From contig NZ_PYGA01000003.1 of assembly GCF_003014485.1 (NCBI RefSeq), positions 310,001 to 374,000 of the forward strand: a DNA stretch of 64,000 nucleotides, written 5' to 3'. The translations under genes were made by a program, and so were the position numbers. This stretch comes from Murinocardiopsis flavida. GTDB lineage: Bacteria > Actinomycetota > Actinomycetes > Streptosporangiales > Streptosporangiaceae. Under the pieces are notes generated by a model. It did no database searches and was not told where the DNA came from. It saw only the letters and a list, made by a program, of their open reading frames with translations. Below are positions 60,577 through 64,000 of the stretch, piece by piece; the stretch's first letter is position 1, and each line of letters starts with the position of its first letter.

Positions 60577-61407
60577 ATGACCTTGCCTTCCCCTCGGACC
60601 ACGGCCGGCGCCGCCGCACTCGCACGGATCGTCGCCGCCCCCTCGTCCGCAGTCCTGGCCTTCGACTTCGACGGCACGCTCGCGCCGGTCGTGCCCGATC
60701 CGCGCGACGCCCGCGCGCACCCCCGCGCCGCGCCCCTGCTGCGCGCCCTGTCCCCGCTGGTGCGGTCGATCGCGGTGGTGACCGGCCGCCCCGCAGAGCG
60801 GGCGGTCGAGTACGGCGGCCTCGACTCCGTGCCGGGCATCGTCGTCCTCGGCCAGTACGGCAGGGAGCGGTGGGAGGGCGGGGTCCTGTCCGCACCCGAC
60901 CCGTCCCCCGGCGTCCAGCAGGCCCGCGACGCGCTCCCGGAGCTGCTGAAGGACCTGGAGGCGCCCGAGGGCATCTGGGTCGAGGACAAGGGCCAGGCGC
61001 TCGCGGTGCACACCCGGCGCACCGCCGACCCCGAGGCGGCACTCGACCTGGTCGGCACCCCGCTCGCCGAGCTCGCCAGCGAGACCGGGCTGCTGGTCGA
61101 GCCCGGGCGGCTGGTCATCGAGCTGCGTCCCGGCGGGGCCGACAAGGGCGTCGCCCTCGCGGGGTTCGTGGCCGAGCAGGGGGCCGAGTCCGTCCTGTAC
61201 ACCGGCGACGACCTCGGCGACGTCGCGGCGTTCGACGCCGTCGAGCGGCTGCGCCTCGGCACGGTCGCCGGGATCACGGTGTGCAGCGGGTCGGCCGAGG
61301 TGCGGGGCCTGGCCGAGCGCGCCGACCTGGTGGTCGACGGCCCCGACGGCGTGGTGGAGCTGCTGGCGGAGCTCGCCGCCGCACTCGACGGCGGGCGCCC
61401 CGGGTAG
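60577..61407 (+). CDS. otsB: Trehalose-6-phosphate phosphatase
   Basis: A 276-residue HAD-superfamily enzyme that removes phosphate from trehalose-6-phosphate. Motif I LAFDFDGTLAPV (Asp30 and Asp32), motif II VVTGRP, the cap segment WVEDKGQALAVHTR, LRPGGADKGVAL and motif IV YTGDDLGDVAAF. GACAAT (60565-60570) lies 6 bases before the ATG, a probable leaderless start. It is convergent with otsA, 25 bases apart. Confidence 0.93.
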   Translation: MTLPSPRTTAGAAALARIVAAPSSAVLAFDFDGTLAPVVPDPRDARAHPRAAPLLRALSPLVRSIAVVTGRPAERAVEYGGLDSVPGIVVLGQYGRERWEGGVLSAPDPSPGVQQARDALPELLKDLEAPEGIWVEDKGQALAVHTRRTADPEAALDLVGTPLAELASETGLLVEPGRLVIELRPGGADKGVALAGFVAEQGAESVLYTGDDLGDVAAFDAVERLRLGTVAGITVCSGSAEVRGLAERADLVVDGPDGVVELLAELAAALDGGRPG

Positions 61408-61432
61408 GCCGCCCGTCCCGGGTAGGGGCGCG

Positions 61433-62878
61433 TCAGCCCAGCGAGCGGAGCTGGTCGGTGAACCACAGCTCCGGCGGGAGTGAGGCGGCGGCCTCGGCCA
61501 TGCGGCCGCAGCGGGCGGCGCGCTCGGCCGGGTCCATCGACAGCGCCCGGTGCAGGGCCTCGGCGGTCTCGGAGACGTCGAAGGGGTTGATCAGGATCGC
61601 GTCGCGCCCCAGGTCGTCGGCCGCCCCGGCCTCGGTCGACAGGACCAGGGCGCAGCCCTCGGCCGAGAGCACCGGGCCCTCCTTGGCGACCAGGTTCATG
61701 CCGTCGCGGATGGGGTTGACCAGCAGCACGTCGGCGAGCTGGTAGGCGGCGAGCGAGCGGGGGTAGTCGTCGTTCACGGCGAGGATCAGCGGCGTCCAGT
61801 CGGCGGTGCCGAACTCCCGGTTGATCTCCTCGGCGAGCGTGCGCACGGACTCGGTGTAGGCGCGGTACTCGGGGACGTCGCCCCTGCTGGGGTAGGCGAA
61901 CGCGAGGTGGGTGACGTTGCCGCGCCATTCGGGGCGGGTCGTGAGCAGTTCCCGGTACGCGGCCAGGCCGCGCACGATGTTCTTGGACAGCTCGGTGCGG
62001 TCGACCCGGACGATGAGGCGGCGGTCGCCCACCGAGGCGCGCAGGCTCTCGCGGCGCTCGGCGACGTCGTCCGCTGCCGCGCGTTCGCGCAGCCCCTCGG
62101 CGTCGGCGCCGAGCCCGTGGACGCCGACCCGGATGATCCGGCCGCCGAACTCCACGGTGCGGCTGTCCCAGTTCACCTCGTTGTGCAGGAACGCCTCGCA
62201 GCAGCGCAGGAACGCGTCGGCCCAGCGGCGGCTGAGGAAGCCCAGGTGGTCGGCGCCGAGCATGCCTTCGAGGAGTTCCCTGCCGATGTCGGACGGCAGC
62301 ATCCGGAAGTACTCGGGCGGCGCCCACGGCGTGTGCGAGAAGTGGGCGATGCGCAGATCGGGGCGGCGGCCGCGGATCATCCGGGGCACCAGCGCGAGGT
62401 GGTAGTCCTGCACGGCGACCCGCGCGCTCTGCGCCGCGCCGGTCATGAGCGCCTCGGTGAACGCGGCGTTGTAGGCGCGGTAGTCGGCCCACTGCGCGCG
62501 GAAGTCGGCGTCGAACACGGGCTTGTTGGGTGTGTCGTAGAGCATGTGGTGGACGAACCACAGCGTGGAGTTGGCGACCCGCGTGTAGGCGTTGTCGAAG
62601 GTCGCGGCGGGGATGTCGAGCATCCGGACGCCGGAGCCGTCGAGCCCGTACCCGGCCTGGTCGAGGCGGCCGTCGGGGGCGGCGGCCGCGGCCTTGCGGT
62701 CGGCGTCCGACAGCGCGGCGCACACCCAGAGGCTGTCGACCGCGCCGGAGTCGGCGACGGCGCTGAGCCCGGAGACGAGCCCGCCCCCGCCGCGCCGGAA
62801 ACCGAGGGAGCCGTCGTCGGCGACCGAGAAGGTCACGGGTCCTCTGTTCGATGCGACGAGGATCTGCGCCTTGTCCAC
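61433..62878 (-). CDS. otsA: Trehalose-6-phosphate synthase
   Basis: GT20-family enzyme of 481 residues making trehalose-6-phosphate from UDP/GDP-glucose and glucose-6-phosphate. Motifs: ILVASNRGPVTF, RRGGGGLVSGLSAV, VQDYHLALVPRMIR, HFSHTPWAPPEYFRMLP, RVDRTELSKNIVRGL, NPIRDGMNLVAKE and LSTEAGAADDLG. It starts at 62878 and runs towards otsB, so the two trehalose genes are not one operon. Confidence 0.95.
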   Translation of the reverse strand: MDKAQILVASNRGPVTFSVADDGSLGFRRGGGGLVSGLSAVADSGAVDSLWVCAALSDADRKAAAAAPDGRLDQAGYGLDGSGVRMLDIPAATFDNAYTRVANSTLWFVHHMLYDTPNKPVFDADFRAQWADYRAYNAAFTEALMTGAAQSARVAVQDYHLALVPRMIRGRRPDLRIAHFSHTPWAPPEYFRMLPSDIGRELLEGMLGADHLGFLSRRWADAFLRCCEAFLHNEVNWDSRTVEFGGRIIRVGVHGLGADAEGLRERAAADDVAERRESLRASVGDRRLIVRVDRTELSKNIVRGLAAYRELLTTRPEWRGNVTHLAFAYPSRGDVPEYRAYTESVRTLAEEINREFGTADWTPLILAVNDDYPRSLAAYQLADVLLVNPIRDGMNLVAKEGPVLSAEGCALVLSTEAGAADDLGRDAILINPFDVSETAEALHRALSMDPAERAARCGRMAEAAASLPPELWFTDQLRSLG

Positions 62879-63170
62879 CTAATCCGCCTCTCACCAGGAT
62901 GCGATCGCGCGCGCAGCGGCGGACCACGGTCCACCGCGCGCTCGGAGTGGGTTTCGCCCCGGAGGACGCGGCGCAAACCCGTTTTGTCCGTTGCGCTGAG
63001 CCGTTTCGCGCGGCTTCGCGGGCGTTCGCCCGCCCGGGGCGCCGATCCGTCCGCCGTGGACGGGCCGGAGTGACCCGTGTCACCCGGGATGGAGAAGCGG
63101 GCGCGCCGTCGGTTACAGTGACCAACGGACCAGGGTGATCGATCACCCCGGCCCCCACAACTTCACATTG
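62879..63170. other. Intergenic region, otsA to thrC leader
   Basis: Divergent spacer. It contains TACAGT (63115-63120), a possible -10 for thrC, inside GGTTACAGTGACC, and the perfect 16-base palindrome GGGTGATCGATCACCC at 63133-63148, whose ATCGATCACC recurs at 63290-63299 within the riboswitch. Otherwise nothing recognisable. Confidence 0.5.
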
Positions 63171-63312
63171 CTCATCCAGAGGGGTGGAGGGACCGGCCCT
63201 GCGAAGCCCCGGCAACCATCTCGGCGTTCGACTCCCGCATTAACAGGAGCGGGGCGGCCGGGACAGGTGCCAACTCCGGCCCGGGATCAAATCGATCACC
63301 GGGGCAGATGAG
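63171..63312 (+). promoter_or_regulatory. SAM-I (S-box) riboswitch
   Basis: Closing stem P1 CTCATC (63171-63176) with GATGAG (63307-63312). Within it are the conserved S-box core: AGAGGGGTGGAGGGACCGG, then GAAGCCCCGGCAACC, and later GGTGCCAACTCCGGCCCGG. The Shine-Dalgarno GGGGAG (63313-63318) abuts P1, and CCTC at 63321-63324 can pair with GAGG at 63310-63313, so SAM binding could govern translation of thrC. The Shine-Dalgarno placement argues for translational rather than terminator control. Confidence 0.88.
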
Positions 63313-63327
63313 GGGAGACACCTCGCA

Positions 63328-64000
63328 ATGGCGCTCACCGCCACCGAACCCGCCGCCTCCACCGGATCCTTCGGCCCCGCAACGGCCCTGTCCTGTCGCG
63401 AGTGCGGGCAGCGCGTCGAGCTCGGCCCGACCTTCGCGTGCGAGTTCTGCTTCGGCCCGCTCGAAGTCGCCTACGACTTCACGCCCGGCGCCGTCACCCG
63501 CGAGTCGATCGCCCGCGGCCCCAAGAACATCTGGCGCTACGCCGGCCTGCTGCCCGTCCCCGCCGACGTCGCCGACCTGCCGAACATGAACCCCGGGCTG
63601 ACCCCGCTGGTGCGGGCCGACCGCCTCGCCGCCGAGCTGGGCCTGCGCTCCCTGCACGTCAAGGACGACTCCGCCAACCCCACCCACTCCTTCAAGGACC
63701 GCGTCGTCGCCATGGCGGTCGAGGCGGCCCGCACCTTCGGCTTCCGCACCCTGTCGTGCTCCTCCACCGGCAACCTCGCCGGGGCCGTTGGCGCCGCCGC
63801 CGCGCGCGCCGGCTTCGAGTCCTGCGTGTTCATCCCGGCCGGGCTGGAGGAGGGCAAGGTCGTCATGGCGGCCGTCTACGGCGGCAAGGTCGTCGCCATC
63901 GACGGCAACTACGACGACGTGAACCGCTTCTGCTCCGAACTCATCGGCGACCCCGCGGGCGAGGACTGGGGCTTCGTCAACGTCAACCTGCGCCCGTACT
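63328..64000 (+). CDS. thrC: Threonine synthase (partial, cut by window end)
   Basis: PLP enzyme forming threonine from O-phosphohomoserine. The visible 224 residues open with a CRECG...CEFCFG zinc-ribbon-like segment, then MNPGLTPLVRADRLA, the PLP lysine in NPTHSFKDRVVAMA and the phosphate-binding CSSTGNLAGAVGAAA, typical of the actinobacterial class. The frame is open at 64000. It is controlled by an S-box riboswitch, so threonine synthesis here responds to SAM, a neighbouring branch of homoserine metabolism. Confidence 0.92.
   Translation, partial: MALTATEPAASTGSFGPATALSCRECGQRVELGPTFACEFCFGPLEVAYDFTPGAVTRESIARGPKNIWRYAGLLPVPADVADLPNMNPGLTPLVRADRLAAELGLRSLHVKDDSANPTHSFKDRVVAMAVEAARTFGFRTLSCSSTGNLAGAVGAAAARAGFESCVFIPAGLEEGKVVMAAVYGGKVVAIDGNYDDVNRFCSELIGDPAGEDWGFVNVNLRPY

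Noticed and set aside
1-64000. CRISPR arrays, rRNA operons, insertion sequences, prophage
   Set aside because: No regularly spaced repeats, rRNA signatures, transposase or phage structural genes were seen.

Overview
This 64 kb window is actinobacterial chromosome: very high GC, strong third-position G/C bias, a mycothiol gene (mshA), GlnR, CarD, SenX3-RegX3, the small ribosomal protein bS22 and many leaderless TAnnnT-N7-ATG/GTG starts. Gene content and order look most like Streptosporangiales, perhaps Nocardiopsidaceae; that placement is inference from remembered synteny, not a search. There is no rRNA, insertion sequence, CRISPR array or prophage. It reads as core chromosome with a few accessory islands.

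Layout. 0-14 kb: GlnR; a MoaD-like/glutaredoxin pair; the redox repressor rex behind a near-consensus Rex operator; the tetrapyrrole genes hemA-hemC-cobA/hemD-hemB; a Prim-Pol-like protein; an orphan ribbon-helix-helix protein; rraA; hemL; a LysR regulator; a histidine phosphatase; and bS22. 14-21 kb: an epimerase, a HAD phosphatase, a 7-TM protein fused to a monooxygenase-fold domain, a DUF2993 lipoprotein-like gene, a membrane thioredoxin, and a sulfur operon (DUF4395, thiosulfate sulfurtransferase, DUF1416) preceded by a 29-residue leader peptide. 21-26 kb: an EamA transporter, a large membrane protein that looks like a degenerate P-loop ATPase, and murT-gatD (lipid II amidation). 26-32 kb: an apparent catabolic island with an MFS transporter, GntR/HutC regulator, two DAO-family flavin oxidases and a sodium:solute symporter, probably for N-methylated or D-amino acids.

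32-45 kb: ygfZ, a 12-codon ORF with a near-perfect Shine-Dalgarno, nitrobindin-like FABP, GIDE, DsrE, dtd, DUF2207, two tandem neutral zinc metallopeptidases, DUF2516, an M56 peptidase/BlaI pair with a palindromic operator, then mshA-ybjN-gpm. 45-51 kb: a secreted EEP-family phosphodiesterase, an F420-type oxidoreductase/TetR pair with an operator, regX3-senX3 divergent from phoU with a PHO-box-like repeat, and carD. 51-64 kb: ispF (no ispD beside it), a DUF2637 protein, cysS-rlmB, tRNA-Thr(TGT), a serine hydrolase, a mycosin-like protein lacking two catalytic residues, an SAM hydrolase family protein, DUF3263-otsB with convergent otsA, and a SAM-I riboswitch ahead of a threonine synthase cut by the window end.

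Functionally the window links redox sensing (Rex, glutaredoxin, thioredoxin, mycothiol) to haem and sulfur metabolism, and carries envelope genes (murT/gatD, metallopeptidases, DUF2993). The observations most worth following up are the sulfur leader peptide, the two pseudo-enzymes (ATPase and mycosin), the 12-codon ORF at 33.3 kb, the SAM riboswitch on thrC, and the amine/amino-acid oxidase island.
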